Assembly: GCA_036346255.1 (NCBI GenBank)
Contig: CM070633.1
Span: 35,494,192 to 35,558,191 of the forward strand
DNA length: 64,000 nucleotides
Source: Ampelocalamus luodianensis
Taxonomy: Eukaryota > Streptophyta > Magnoliopsida > Poales > Poaceae
Reading direction: 5' to 3'
A model generated the notes under the pieces. That model was given only the letters and a program-made list of their open reading frames with translations, was not told the origin of the DNA and ran no database searches. The translations under genes were made by a program, and so were the position numbers. Shown here piece after piece: positions 23,773 to 35,528 of this stretch (position 1 is its first letter; the number at the start of each line of letters is the position of its first letter).

Positions 23773-25722
23773 ATCTATAATAAATATTATAGATAATTAG
23801 TTTCATTCAATCATTACAACTTGTTTTGGGCACCAGTGGAGGTAAATGGCTGGTATATTGAACTTAGCAAATATTTTTCAAACAAAAACTCAAACACTGT
23901 TTTAGACTTGGACAGATGGTAAGTGGGGTGGGTGCGGAGGTAGCACGAGAGCTAGTAATGTGGTAGTTCCTTCAAAGTCAATTAAGGACCGAATATGGTG
24001 ATGACCTCCTGGGCACTAACAGTGCAATCACAGGTCTATAATGGGTACGACCTGGCTAACTAATTTAGCGAGACGTGATGCTATTGCCATATTATGGGTA
24101 GTTTGGGTCGGGTTATTGAACCTGGGTTGTAGGAGGGTGCATCTCTGTGTACACACCCCTCGTGTATTGTGGTGGTACTAAGACGGGATCCGTCCGCCCC
24201 CACCTGTGGTTTCTTCGGAGTTAATGTGTGCAAACACATGAAGATCGATCCATTGGATGGTGTAATATTATGGCGCGTTATTGTAAAGACCTTGTTATGA
24301 TTATCTCAGTTGCACGCCTATGGAAGCATGTCATGGCCAACATTATGAGTTGATCATATCTTGTGGGTAAAGTTGCACGACCTTTGCAAAGTAAAAAATG
24401 TCTAGATAGTCGTACCCACGGTCATAAGTGATGCGCGAGAACTTACTTGGTTAGTCTCTGTTTTATAAAAAAAAATTGTGGGTGGGATGGAAATGTCGGG
24501 TGGATGTAACCCCAGAAATGTCGGGTGGATGTAATGCTGGAAATGTAGGGTGGAGGTAGCTTTGAAAATGATATAGCATGAGGTGGATGGAATCATTATC
24601 TACTCATGGGTGGATGGAACTTTCGGGAACCATTCTCCGCTAGTAAGTGGATGGAACCTTCGCTAGTATTATACCGCACTACGTTTCGTTAAAACTAGTT
24701 TAGTCGAAATGCTAGGTCTCAGCCAAGGTTGTCAGAATCTCAATTCTGGTCATACGATCCTACGTTTCTACGACCCATATTGATTGGACTGATCCGATCC
24801 TATGATAGAGTCTTAATTTGGTATTATCTTAATATTATTACGATTCTAACAAAAAAATAGAATCGTGATCAAAATTTACATACGATCCTACCCAATTGTA
24901 CCAATTCTAGTGTTTTATTATAAATAATTATTTGCATATGCCCCTTTCATTATAATTTTTTTACTTTTTATTTCTTCATGTCCATTATAATTTGAATAAA
25001 TAACAAATGGTCTTTCCTTTGCACTATATTTTTGTAAAAAAATTCTAAAAGTGTAGTTTTAAAATTGTAGAAGTGTTAAAATACAAGATAGATTTTTAAA
25101 AAAGTTTCCTTGGTAGAATCCTATAATTCGTGATCCTACTGAACAACATCCGATCCGACTTAGGATCGTGATTCAGACAAACTTGGTCTCAGGACTTGTT
25201 TACTACTTAATCTATTTCAATTGTGGTTTCATGCAAATAAAAGAACTTCAAGCCTCTTCTTTGATCATCCTTGCATCTATTATAACTATATTTTGTGTGT
25301 TAGCTCGCGGAGTATGGTTGTGTACTCACACTCGCTCATTGTAAATAAACTCAGAGTCTTCTGACCAAGACTCCTACGTCTACTTTGTTGTGTTCGGACG
25401 AGATGGAGAAGACGATGGTGGGATATAGGCCGGGACTCAGTTGCTTGCCTGTAGGCAATGCTGATAGATCCACCTTTGTTCTCTGTTTTTCGCGTCTATC
25501 CATACTTTCTATATTGAACTGTGTTAAATGTTTGGTATGTCCGACCCCGTACTATAAAACTAGTGACATTGCAGTCCATTTATGTGATTAATATTAATCG
25601 TGGTATGATCATGTGCGATGTATACGTATGATTTAGCAAATATATATATACACTATCTATTGATACAGAGAAATAGTGTGATATACACGAAGAGTTTCAG
25701 ATGGCAAATTCGGATGCCAACA

Positions 25723-26509
25723 CTCTTCCTGTTGTGAACGCTGGGACTAGCTTGCCGTCAGGTTTGTTGCACTATTTCGGAATGTTGCCGCCGGTCGCTA
25801 GCAGCACAGCGGCTTGTGCCTGCCGCCTCCTCCCTACCCGGGCCAAGTGCCACCCGCGTAGCCTCCAACTCGTCTCAGCCCGCCGCACGGCCTCCGAACC
25901 ACATGGGCTGTGCTCCGACCGCACGTTGTGCCGCGCGAGCGCGACTGCTATTTTTTTTTCCCGCGCGCACTTCCCACAGTTCCACCCCTTCCCCGTTGGT
26001 TCTCCTCGGCTGGCTGTCTCGTCCCGCGCGACAACCCCGCAAGGCGCGTGTACTTTTGCCCCAAACCCGTCCGCTCGCGCGTCCTACGAACCCAGAATCA
26101 CGAGCTGGGCTGCGCCTGCCAGACTCCAAGTTCCATCCGCGCGTCCGCCGTTTCGACTACAGAGCAGCCCGCCACACTCACCCTAGCTCCTTGGACTGGC
26201 CGCGCGCGCTGTGCAGTGCCCGCCACTCCTAAGCCCACGAGTGCCACCGGCTCCTTGCTCTCCTCCAAATAGTAGGACGTGCCAGTGGGCCGTGTCAAAT
26301 TTTGGTGGCCGGCCAGCGGATAAACTTGTCTCCACCATGGCCACAAATCGACCCGAGTAGAGGTTGGTTGCTGGTTTACTCGGCCCAAACGATGTAATCA
26401 TGGGTCGGAGGGGAAAAGAAGTCTTTCATTATTTTCGAAAATTAAAAGATCTTTTTTCCAAGTCAGTGACTAAGGCTGAGCTGGCTATCTCGAGGTCGAC
26501 CTCACACAT
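25723..26509. other. Unassigned GC-rich segment
   Basis: An open plus-strand frame runs from 25,701 to 26,186, starting MANSDANTLPVVNAGTSLPS and then becoming Ala/Ser/Pro/Arg-rich, the usual result of random GC-rich DNA. I recognise no domain. It follows an LTR-like end, so it could be the leader and gag start of a lost element. 26,260-26,509 holds nothing I can name. Confidence 0.35.
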
Positions 26510-26653
26510 TGTTGGCATTAGGGAGAAAAGTGTTGAGAAATCTGGATTAAGGGTTGATGGGTATAATACCAAAACTATCTCGATAGGTTTTTAGTGTTTA
26601 AATATGACATCTTTATACTCCGAAAGAGTTCGATCAATTAATAAAAAGGTTTC
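26510..26653 (+). repeat. Copia-like LTR fragment, left part
   Basis: Starts TGTTGGCATTAGGG and continues with GGGTTGATGGGTATAATACC, then TTAATAAAAAGGTTTC at the break. The stretch 26,545-26,653 is repeated, diverged, at 31,336-31,455. It stops where the reverse Gypsy LTR begins at 26,654. Confidence 0.6.
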
Positions 26654-29622
26654 TGTCGCAACCTAAATATACAAATTTGGACCCTCTATGTATAATGCAC
26701 TAGTCCAGGATCACGTTAGTGCACAGTATCAACATAGATGAATATCATTCAACACAAAGCGAATATAAGAATAAACGACTAATTTGCTTATTAAATAACG
26801 GTTGTAACCTTATGGTCGAGTTTACACTTATTAAGCCACACAAGGTTGACACTAAATAAAGAGACGGCAGCAGAATGGAAACAATTTCAGCGGGAACCCA
26901 TTGACTTGCTACAGGCAACTGACTAAGATCAAGACCTAGCGATCAACCTCCTCGTTAAACTCCTCCTCAAACGTAGGCGAAGACTCCTCCACTTCAGCTG
27001 AATGATTGCAGCAAGAATGAGTACTCGAGTACTCAATAAGTTGTACCACATAATATAATTATAGATGATAGTTTATTTCAAAGGAATGACTTCTATGGTT
27101 ATTTTACAGAAAAACAACATTTCCATTTGAATATAAATAATAGATTGAAAGTGTAATTTAAAACAAATAAACAATAATAATTTATTAAATATTTTCACAA
27201 AGACCACAAAGACTAAGCAATTTTTTTCACACAGCCACACGAGTTTAATCACGCAGTTGCTCCTTCCCAATTGTTTTATGAAAATCTACCCCTCGTGTGA
27301 AATCACCGAACATGTCCATGACTGCGGATGCGGCTATTCAAATAGATTGATTAATACTCTGTAGAAATTGTACACTTTACCCACAATCATAACCAGTGTA
27401 GCTAGCACCAATCATAACAAAATCTTTCTGAAACTTCATCCCGACAATTGACCCTCCCGATGTACATACCGTCAGTACCAACCCTTACATAGTGCTTTGG
27501 ACCGACACGTACCATTGGACCTGGAAGCGGCAAACGTCCATAGATATGACCTAGTAGGGTCCACACTTCCACCCTATCACAGAGCTAACCTACTACCTGA
27601 GTAGTCAATGTTGAGACTCTATAACTTACTAAGTTAGGCATGTCCTATACCAAGCATGTTGTCGTACAGATGTGGCTCAGTCCAATGGCGCACAAAGTTA
27701 AATCCTTAATTGACCCTAGCGAGACTGCCAGATTCTAACTAAGTCACCACAATTCACATTTCTTAACCATAAGTCTACCATATCACAATTCTTTCCACTC
27801 GCCTCCGTCTAAATCTTTTTTCACCCTATTGGTTAAGTGCATGCCATCAATGAGTAATAATATACATCACACAGTTTTTCTATACATTTGTTCCATAATC
27901 ATGTAGTCAGATTTTATATTTGCAATTAAAAATGATATCAATAACCCATTGCATGGTTAAGCAGACTATTTGTGTCTAACCAACCTATGTTGGTGCTATA
28001 ATAATACAAACTAATCATTAACAAAGCTAGGATGACAAAAGATCATTGTAATACAACGAGTAAAGTGGATACAATCAAATGGATGTATAGCTAATCCCAA
28101 AATATTTAAAGAATAAATAATTAAAGTACCATGCAATGATTTGAATCAAAGTAATTTTTGAAAAACTGGGTTCAACATGGTCAAGGGTACAACTTGCGTT
28201 GAACAAAGTCTTAGTACTAGTCTTGAGCTTAATCAACTTCTTCCTCGAAAACTCCCGAAGTATCAACGTCTATTCGCAAACGAAAGCGAAAACCAAAATA
28301 AATACAAAATAGAGTAACAAATAAACTCCAAAAATTAAATAAAAATCGCAAAAAGGTAGGGCTTGAATTTAGAGAATTTAGAAACTTGAATGAGCTTAAT
28401 TGAAGTTCGTATGAGAAAGAATGGACTCTTGAAAGATTTAAATATAAGAAAAGATAAAGAAAACACTATTTTGAATTTTCAGAATTTTCTTTCTAAAGAA
28501 AATTCCAGAATATTTCATCAGCATGACGTTAGCAATGAATTTTGAAATTAAAAAAATCTCTAAAATAGGAAATAGAGACTCACAGGTGGGACCCTCGGTC
28601 TATAGACCGGTCCATGGATTCTAGTCTATGGGTCCATGGCTCACGGGTTCATGGAATAGTGGGTGGACATGTGGGTCCAGACGTCAAAGACTTGGCTCAC
28701 CGTGGACCAAGTCCACGTGGAACTGGATCTGGTGCTGCCGCAAGGGTTGGCTGACTCAGCGCTGACACGACTGCTATGTAAGCACTAGAGCTGAGGTGAC
28801 GTTAACATAGTGAACACATGGCTGACACATAGGCTCGAAAGTGGTGGCGGCTCGGGTTCTGATGGTCGCCGATGATAGCAGCCACGGCGGAGCCGGCGGA
28901 GCAAACAGAGATGCGCGTTGGGTAGCTAAGGCGACGTTGAGCTCAATGAGGTACCTGCGGCGGTCGTAGGTTGACAGAGATGGACGCCGGCGAGGTCAAA
29001 GCGGAGGTTAGGGTTTGGGCTTGTCGGCGATGGGGCTAGGGTGGCGCTCCAGCGAAAGCGAGGGTAGATCTGAGATGTGGTCGTCGAGACGATCCCGATG
29101 GTGGCGACCAATGACGACGAGGCTCACCGGAACGACAGTGGTGAACACAGAGGGCTTCGGCTAGGTTGGAGAAGATGATGATGGCAAGGGCGCTAGGTGG
29201 TGATTAAGGCAAAGGCGGCTAGGGCAAAAGATGCGGCGCGACTCGAGGTGTGGAAAACGAAGATCCTCGGTGCTTTAAATAACCCCAGGAGGCGAAGTCC
29301 GGGTCAACTATGGCGACAGCGCGATGGGATAGAGAGAGTCTGAGTCGAGGACAACGGGGATGAACCTGACAGGTGGGACCCACCTGTCAGCGATAGCAAG
29401 GCAAGCACGGGACGCGTGGCGCATGCGCGTGCAACGCGGCGGTGGAGGTGGGCTGGGCTGTGCGCGGTTGGGCTAGAACGAACCATGTTGGGGAAAGAAA
29501 GAAACGGACCTGGCAAAAAGGATTTCAGCCCAAAAGTATTTTCTAGATTTTAATTAGGTTTTCTATTTTTAAAAATATGAGATAATCCAAATGGCAAATT
29601 TAAAATAGCAAATGAACTCGAC
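26654..29622 (-). repeat. Reverse Gypsy LTR of element 2, truncated
   Basis: Same family as the solo LTR at 15,922-19,127. On the plus strand it begins TGTCGCAACCTAAATATAC and is colinear with that LTR through ...GTTTACACTTATTAAGCCAC (26,820) to the AT-rich AAATAGCAAATGAACTCG at 29,622. There it jumps into integrase coding sequence, so the first part of the LTR (about 200 bp on the TGTAACA side) and the chromodomain end were deleted. The GC-rich middle (28,650-29,470) yields accidental frames only. Confidence 0.75.
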
Positions 29623-30273
29623 AAAACATCTTCTCCTCTAGAGTCTTCTCGGTTGGCACACGAAGATACTTCTTCAACTGCGAGACATAAAAGGCATCAT
29701 GCACTCCTGCTAACAACTATGGCAGCTCAAGCTGATAAGCAACTTCTCCTCTGTGCTTCACAATTTTGAAGGGCCGACATACCTAGGGGCAAGCTTCCCT
29801 TTGGCATGAAACCATCTGACACCTTTAAACTCGAAGGTAAACACAATCTTCTAGCTCGAAGCTTAGATCACGACGATGATTATCAGCATATCTCTTCTGC
29901 TTAGACTGAGCTATCTTCAATCTTTCTCTAATCGCTGTGACTTTCTAATTCAGAGGGGTTCTGCAGGCACGACCATATAAAGCTTCAAATGGTGATATTT
30001 GCAGATTGTCTTGATCACTATTGTTATATGAGAATTCTGCATAAGGCAAACTCTTGTCCCAATTAATAGCATGAGCTAGAGCACAAGCTCAACATGTCCT
30101 CCGACACTTGGTTTACTCTTTCAGTCTGTCTATCCGTCTAATGGTGATAAGCAGTACTAAAATTTAAATGAGTTCTCAAAGCTTCATGCAAACTCTGCCA
30201 GAAATGAGAGGTGAACTGTGATCCTCGGTCTGATACTATCTTCTTGGGCACACCATGCAATTGACAATTCTTG

Positions 30274-30327
<54 letters not shown>

Positions 30328-31137
30328 CTACAAGGCGATCTCCTAAATAACTGGTTTTGACTCACAAGAAATGTGCTACTTTCATTAATTAATCCACTAT
30401 TACTCAAATGGAATCGTAACCCAATTGAGTCCTAGGTAAATCAGTGATAAAATCCATACCAATTTCTTTCCATTTTCACTCTGAAATTTCCAAGGGTTGC
30501 AATAGACCTGCTGGTCTCTGATGTTCTGCTTTTACCCTTTGACACACGTCACACAGGGAAACAAACTCTATGACTTCTCGCTTTAGATTTGGCCACTAAA
30601 ATTTATCTTTAACATCTTGGTACTTCCAGTGTAAATAGAATACTTGAATCATAAGCCTCTTTTTAAATCAGGTGTCTCAAACCATCAATGCCAGGCACAC
30701 AGATACGTCTGTTGAACCAAAACGTATCCTGATCATCCTTAGTGAAATCTTTGAACTTTTCTTCTTCCATCTTGAGCTTAATATCCTTAATCACAGGATC
30801 ATCTGGTTGGGCTGTACGAATCTATTTTTTCGATGTAGACTTTACTTCCAAACTGGTCACAAATCATTCGGTTACAACTTCTAACTTTAATTTCTGAAAT
30901 TCTTCATGAAGTTTTGGGCAATTTGCTTTCATCTTCAAAGCATTACAATAGCTCTTGCGACTTAAAGCATCTGATACAATATTGGCTTTACCGGGATATT
31001 AGTGGATTTCGAGATTATAATACTTTATTAACTCCAGCCATCTTCCATGCCTCATATTCAAATCAGACTGGGTGAAAATATATTTCAAACTCTTATGACT
31101 TGTATATATCTCACAGCAATTGCCAATAAAATATATT
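29623..31137 (-). pseudogene. Gypsy element 2: integrase and RNase H remnant
   Basis: Reverse-strand Tekay-like pol. Just above 29,640 the strand reads HDAFYVSQLKKYLRVP-like, the segment before the chromodomain. 30,138-30,407 encodes QLHGVPKKIVSDRGSQFTSH and FWQSLHEALRTHLNFSTAYH of the integrase core, interrupted by a TA microsatellite at its N-terminal side. 30,999-31,214 encodes the RNase H tail (SHKSLKYIFTQSDLNMRHGR, WLELIKYYNLEIH). Reverse transcriptase, protease and gag are missing: at 31,137 the sequence jumps to an internal piece of LTR. An internally deleted, dead element. Confidence 0.8.
30278..30325. repeat. (AT)n microsatellite
   Basis: About 24 uninterrupted AT dinucleotides inside the integrase remnant of Gypsy element 2. 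It is probably highly variable between individuals. Confidence 0.95.
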
Positions 31138-31333
31138 TCAGAATTAAAAGAAAATCCCAAAAATAGAAAATAGAGACTGACAGGTGAGACCCTCGGTCTA
31201 TGGACTGGGTCCATGGATTCTAATCTACAGGTCTATGGCTCACGGGTTCATGGAACACTAGGCTGACATGTGGGTCCACGCGTCAAAGGCTTGGCTCACA
31301 GTGGACCAAGTCCACGTGGAATTGGATATAGTG
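31138..31333 (-). repeat. Gypsy element 2: 5' LTR fragment
   Basis: About 195 bp closely matching 28,550-28,755 (shared GGTTCATGGAA, TGACATGTGGGTCCA, GTGGACCAAGTCCACGTGGA). It is a middle slice of the other LTR copy, joined at one side to RNase H and at the other to Copia LTR sequence. Confidence 0.8.
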
Positions 31334-31543
31334 TTGGCTGACTAAGGGTTGATGGGCATAATACCAAAACTACCCTCGGTGGGGTTTTAGTCTTTAAATA
31401 GGATCTTCTTGTACTCAGAAATAGATCGATTAATTAATAAAGAGGTTCCTCATATTGTGTCTCCATTTATTTGTCTCTCTGTCGATTGTCTATTGTTTGA
31501 TGATTGGTTGATTGTTTCTTACGACTACTGCGTTCCTCAACAA
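31334..31543 (+). repeat. Copia-like LTR fragment, right part
   Basis: Begins AAGGGTTGATGGGCATAATA and ends GTTCCTCAACA at 31,543, a typical Copia LTR end that mirrors the TGTTGG start at 26,510. TTTAAATAGG near 31,394 is a TATA-like box. It overlaps the left fragment by about 110 bp, so the two are not simply halves of one LTR. Confidence 0.6.
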
Positions 31544-31873
31544 AAAAAAGGAAAGTGGGCGGCCTCAAACTTCCAAACCCGTGGTAATAAAAATAGAAAA
31601 TGGCAAAGCTACAGCACTAACCGTTGTTATTGCCGCCACCAGGGAGACGATCGTCGGGACCAGGGAGAACATGAAAGGTGTTCTCGATGGCTTCCTCCAT
31701 TGGATCCGGCTACTGGGACACAGAAGGGGTGTTGATGGTAAATCTGGCTGACAGAGGGGTGTGGTGGAGGGTAGAAGATGTGAGAGGGAGGGGCAGCACA
31801 GTCGTGGAGAGGGAGGAGCCGCGAGAGGGGGTGCCAGAGAGAGGGAACATAGCAACAGTTGGTTGAGAATGAG
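31544..31873. other. Intergenic, nothing recognised
   Basis: Purine-rich on the plus strand from 31,750 to 31,850. Frames on both strands lack recognisable domains. Confidence 0.5.
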
Positions 31874-32201
31874 GGGATTTTTTTTTTATTTAGCCTCCTG
31901 CTGCTAGCTTAATTGCAAAAATAGCACCCCTAGCTTAGTATTTACAAATCTAGCCTCCTTGTGAGCGCGAAAGCATCGGACGACGACACGAGGCACTTCA
32001 TGCGGTCGGGGAGCGCGGGAAGCAAGCGGCCAGCGCAGGAGGCCGGATGAGCGTAGAAGCATGCGGACCGGCGCGGAAGGCGATCAGTGTTGTTGTTCAG
32101 TGTTTCCGCGATCAGGAGGAGGCTAGATTTGTAAATACTATGCTAGGAGTGATATTTTTGCAATTAAAATGGTGGCAGGAGCCAAATCAAAAAAAAAAAT
32201 C
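31874..32201. mobile_element. Short MULE-type inverted-repeat element with 9-bp TSD
   Basis: A 328-bp element whose ends are inverted copies over roughly 85 bp: a T-rich tip, then GCCTCCTGCTGC..., TTAATTGCAAAAATA and TAGTATTTACAAATCTAGCC on the left, mirrored on the right (GGCTAGATTTGTAAATACTA...). The direct repeat GAGAATGAG flanks it at 31,865-31,873 and 32,202-32,210, a perfect 9-bp target duplication, the size made by Mutator-like transposases. The GC-rich centre (31,970-32,110) has no open gene. It is non-autonomous. Confidence 0.85.
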
Positions 32202-33069
32202 GAGAATGAGTGGCGGTGAAGACGAGGCGCACCTGTAGGCCTCCTCAAAAACACTCATGCGGCAATTTGCAACAATCAACGTGTTCCCCACCCTACCTTA
32301 AGACCACCTCGAGAGGGAAAAAACGTTGTGCATCCGACTGTCGGAGTTCTGTGTCTTCCTGATCCAATGACGGACGGGGCGTCCGGCCGATAAGGTATCA
32401 GACACGGCATGCACCGCAACTTGCCGAAAATGTGAGCCAAAAGAAGCCCATCACACTATCTAAGAAGGGGGAAACACAAACACCACAATTGCACCAATCT
32501 CTAACGTGAAGGAACAAAAAGGTGAACACGCAGACAGACGACGCCGCGGCTGCATGCTTTTCTCATCCGAGCCGCATTGAGCCGTCTCGTCCCAGAAAAA
32601 AGGCCCGTCTCAACACGAAACCACCGCACTTTCCCTCTTCTTCTTTCAAGAGATTGGAGTACAAAATTACTTGTCCGTGCCATGTTCACATGCACATGTA
32701 CGAAAAGTACCACATATACAATGAACATCGAACAATCAGTGTGCATGACCCGGATCAAAAAGGAACAAACTTTGCACTAATCAACTCCTATGCCGACATA
32801 CTAACGTCTACTTGGTATGAGTTCCTACATAAAAAAAAACTTTACACTACATAAATCAGGAGGCAGGAGCTTGTCTACGTGTCAAGAAAAAGCCACAGCT
32901 TTACACTACACGTCCCCAAACACCACGCCAGCGAGGACCGAGCAACGCTCGGATGGCTAACGACGCTGGCATGTGTGCAGCCCATCCGGCTTCGAACCCA
33001 GGCGCCTCATCCAGTTGGAAATACAGCCGATGTATCAGAAAGGTTAGCGTCGTTGCTCGAGGTGCACCC
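32202..33069. other. Intergenic, nothing firm recognised
   Basis: No coding motif. On the reverse strand GGTTCGAAGCC (32,989-32,999) matches a Pol III B box, but no A box or cloverleaf is found. Confidence 0.5.
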
Positions 33070-33079
33070 GACTTGACCA

Positions 33080-33990
33080 GGAGGACAACGAGGAATATGA
33101 AATATTTCTCGCATTGGATCGAGGCCAAGTCAGTGGAGAAGTGGGCATTACTTTACGACACCAACGACGCAATGTATGGTGTAATGAAAAACCAATCTGG
33201 CCGAGGTGTACAATTGGGTGATCAGGGGCCTGCAGATATACCCCTTGTTGCAATCATCGAGGGTATGTTACATGATATAATTAAGTACTTCAGAGAACGA
33301 CAAAGTGTTGCTGCATTACATATGCTGAATACAGTGCCATATCGTACCAAGATGATGGAGTAAATGGCCAAGAAGAGTGAGAAGGCCTGAATACACTCAA
33401 TCTTCCTTACGGGCACCACAGAGCTTCGGTTCGGGGTATTGCTAGTGGGCTTGGAACGACGAGTGGCGTCATGACACATGAGGTGAGCCTTAGACAGGAG
33501 GGCAAAAACACTTGTCAATGCACGTGTAACAAGCCAATGCTACTCTATAAGCCATGTTCTCATGTGTTGGCTGCCTGTGACATGATCAAGATAGACTCCG
33601 AGCGGTACACGTCAGGCTTCTTTATGAAGGAAAATGTGTTTAAGACTTGGAGCGGGAAGATCCGTGGATTCCGTGTTGTTGGTAACTTTACAGAGGACGG
33701 TGTGCAAAATAGGATATGTGTTCCTGATTTGGACTTGCTGAAGGGTGCAAGGGTCGTCGACGTACTCGTCGTATCCGAAACAACATGGACTAGTATGAAG
33801 TCGAATGCCCTGTGAAGAGGTGTATCCTTTGCGGAGATTACGGTCATAAGAAGAACAAGTGCACAAAGCATAACAGGTCGGGTGAAGATCACAACGACAC
33901 GACTAGTGGCGGTCGTGGGAGAGGCCATCGGGGAGGTCGTGGAGGGCGACATATTGCAGATCATGAAGCTGGAGTTGCTACATGATACAG
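33080..33990 (+). pseudogene. Mutator-like transposase C-terminal remnant (SWIM and CCHC)
   Basis: Plus-strand piece of a MULE transposase. 33,090-33,363 reads YFSHWIEAKSVEKWALLYDT and a helical segment ending RERQSVAALHMLN. At 33,480-33,815 a SWIM zinc finger is intact: CQCTCNKPMLLYKPCSHVLA, followed by IDSERYTSGFFMKENVFKTW, as in plant MULE proteins. A stop ends this frame at 33,813; in another frame at 33,818-33,865 a CCHC knuckle (CILCGDYGHKKNKC) and a Gly/Arg-rich tail follow. The catalytic DDE core is missing, so it cannot be active. No terminal repeats were identified for it. Confidence 0.85.
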
Positions 33991-35262
33991 TTTGGGCTCA
34001 TGTTAGGAGTGCTTTGTTCCTACCGCCGTGGTTAATTTGTGTAATCTATTTCATGGTTGTATCCCGTTTGTTGCGAGCTACCTTTATTTTAAACATATTG
34101 CTACTTGATTCGATATGTTGGAAACCTGACTTGTGTTTGTTGTATCCTCTTTATACTAAGCCGTAATAATTTTACATCAACAAACTCCAGCTTTTTTCAC
34201 TAACAATTATTCACAAACAACTCTTACAACTATTTAATTTTGTAAAATCAAAATAAAGTGTATTTAAATTACTCCCTAAAACTATGCCTGGTCTTAGTCA
34301 TATTCTAGCCAGCGACTGTGCTCGGCACATGCCTCATCCGCGCTACCAGCTCGTGACTGAGACACGTACAGACTAAGGCCTCAGTCCTGGTTCACTCGGG
34401 TTGCTGAGTCTCCCCCGCCACCTAATCAGTGGTCCACCACGCGATTAGATCTAATTGTCTGATAGGCCAGCGATGGTTATATATGTGAAAAAATAAAATG
34501 TAGTTTATTTTAGTCAAACGTTTAATGATGTTTTATTTAGAAGAAAAAAAAACTTATCTCCCGACGCCACAGCCGCGCACATGGCCGCGTCTACGATGGA
34601 CGTGAAAGTCTTCGCCGAGATCCTCATTAAAATACGCATGATCCCAACTGACGAGATGATGGGAGCAGGAGCAACTGCCGGTCATTAAAGGCGCCCACAG
34701 CTCTGCTGCTCTCCCCAACTGACCTGAAACGACCACTACCAGTACAGCTGAGTCACTACCATGTGTGCCTGCCTGTTCTGTTTTGGGGCGGGGGTCCGAC
34801 TTTCTCTTGGTTTGATTTGCTGGCACACATGGTTCACGGTTAAGGCTGACCTCAGCCTTCCAAAATGTGAAGACATTGGTGCCCACTGCCCACCATTTAG
34901 TTCCATGATGAAGATGGGAAGTTGTATTACTAATTGTTTCCTGAATTATTGTAATCGTTTTAATGTGTACACAGTTTCTGAACCCATAAAAGCAGGAACC
35001 CGCTGGCACGCCGTGCATGATATGGTAACAGTGACAACAATGTTAAGGTGGTTATGGCAACATGGGATGGAAGACAAGGAGGATGAGGACCATGATACGA
35101 TAAGGGCGAGGCGAGTGAGAATGACACCAACAAAACGCCCATATATGATGTTGATCAGTTGTGTATCATATGTCGCACGAATAGTCGAACACAAAGGAAG
35201 AGATCGAGCAGATGCGCGCAGTAAGCTACCGAACTTGGTGAAACTTTGGATGTGAATTTGTC
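33991..35262. other. Intergenic with one dispersed repeat
   Basis: No gene recognised. 34,985-35,205 is a dispersed repeat listed separately. 34,260-34,980 has only unsupported frames. Confidence 0.5.
34985..35205 (+). repeat. Dispersed repeat copy 1
   Basis: Shares order and wording with 54,715-54,890: GGCACGCCGTGCATGATATG, then AGGTGGTTATGGC, GAGTGACACCA-like and CACGAATAGT. Both copies lie beside MULE remnants. Family unknown. Confidence 0.6.
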
Positions 35263-35267
35263 CTATG

Positions 35268-35528
35268 TGTTGGGAACCGGGTCCGGACCGAGTCTCGACC
35301 AAGTGCGCGCCTCATCCCAAACCCTATGGCCAGAAATTTATAAAAGAAGTGCTATTCATCAGAATTGATGGATCGCTGGATGAAGGAATAAAGAGAAGCA
35401 AGAAGTCCCCTACATCTCGTGTTCATCTCTTATTCTCGCTCTCGTTGTTCATGCATTGTTCTTACGATTCTACGCTTGTTCACGCAGGTAATCGCCGGAC
35501 CGACTCGCCAAATGACGGTTCCTCAACA
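35268..35528 (+). repeat. Copia 5' LTR
   Basis: 261 bp, TGTTGGG...CCTCAACA. A TATA-like TTTATAAAAG lies at about 35,338-35,347. Shares CTGGATGAAGGAATAAAGAG and the downstream 150 bp with the 3' LTR. Followed by CGTTATTAGCACGA, a probable primer-binding site of the GTTATCAGCACGA type seen in some plant Copia elements. Confidence 0.9.

Larger units (their letters stand above)
22915..25722 (+). repeat. LTR-like copy B, split by a reversed LTR
   Basis: Follows copy A directly. 22,915-23,090 and 23,773-25,722 together resemble the 21,180-22,914 part of copy A (GTCACCCTAG..., TTTTGGGCA-GTGGAGG, GGTGATGACCTCC, AAGTTGCACGACCTTTGCAA, TTTGTGTGTTAGCTCGCG). The right end is probably GATGCCAACA at 25,722. 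No primer-binding site or target duplication is seen. The segment 24,700-25,190 is AT-rich and unassigned. Confidence 0.5.

Noticed and set aside
23086..23777. Target duplication for the nested reversed LTR
   Set aside because: Flanking 5-mers ATAAA and TTATC do not match, so the insertion boundary is left as a candidate only.
25701..26186. A 161-codon frame as a gag or host gene
   Set aside because: The opening looks protein-like but soon turns into Ala/Ser/Pro/Arg-rich sequence with no domain; kept only as unassigned.
32989..32999. Reverse-strand GGTTCGAAGCC, a tRNA or SINE B box
   Set aside because: No A box at the right distance and no cloverleaf; a single 11-base match is weak.
34554..35018. 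A 154-codon reverse frame as a possible host gene
   Set aside because: No motif, overlaps a dispersed repeat, and no promoter or splice evidence.
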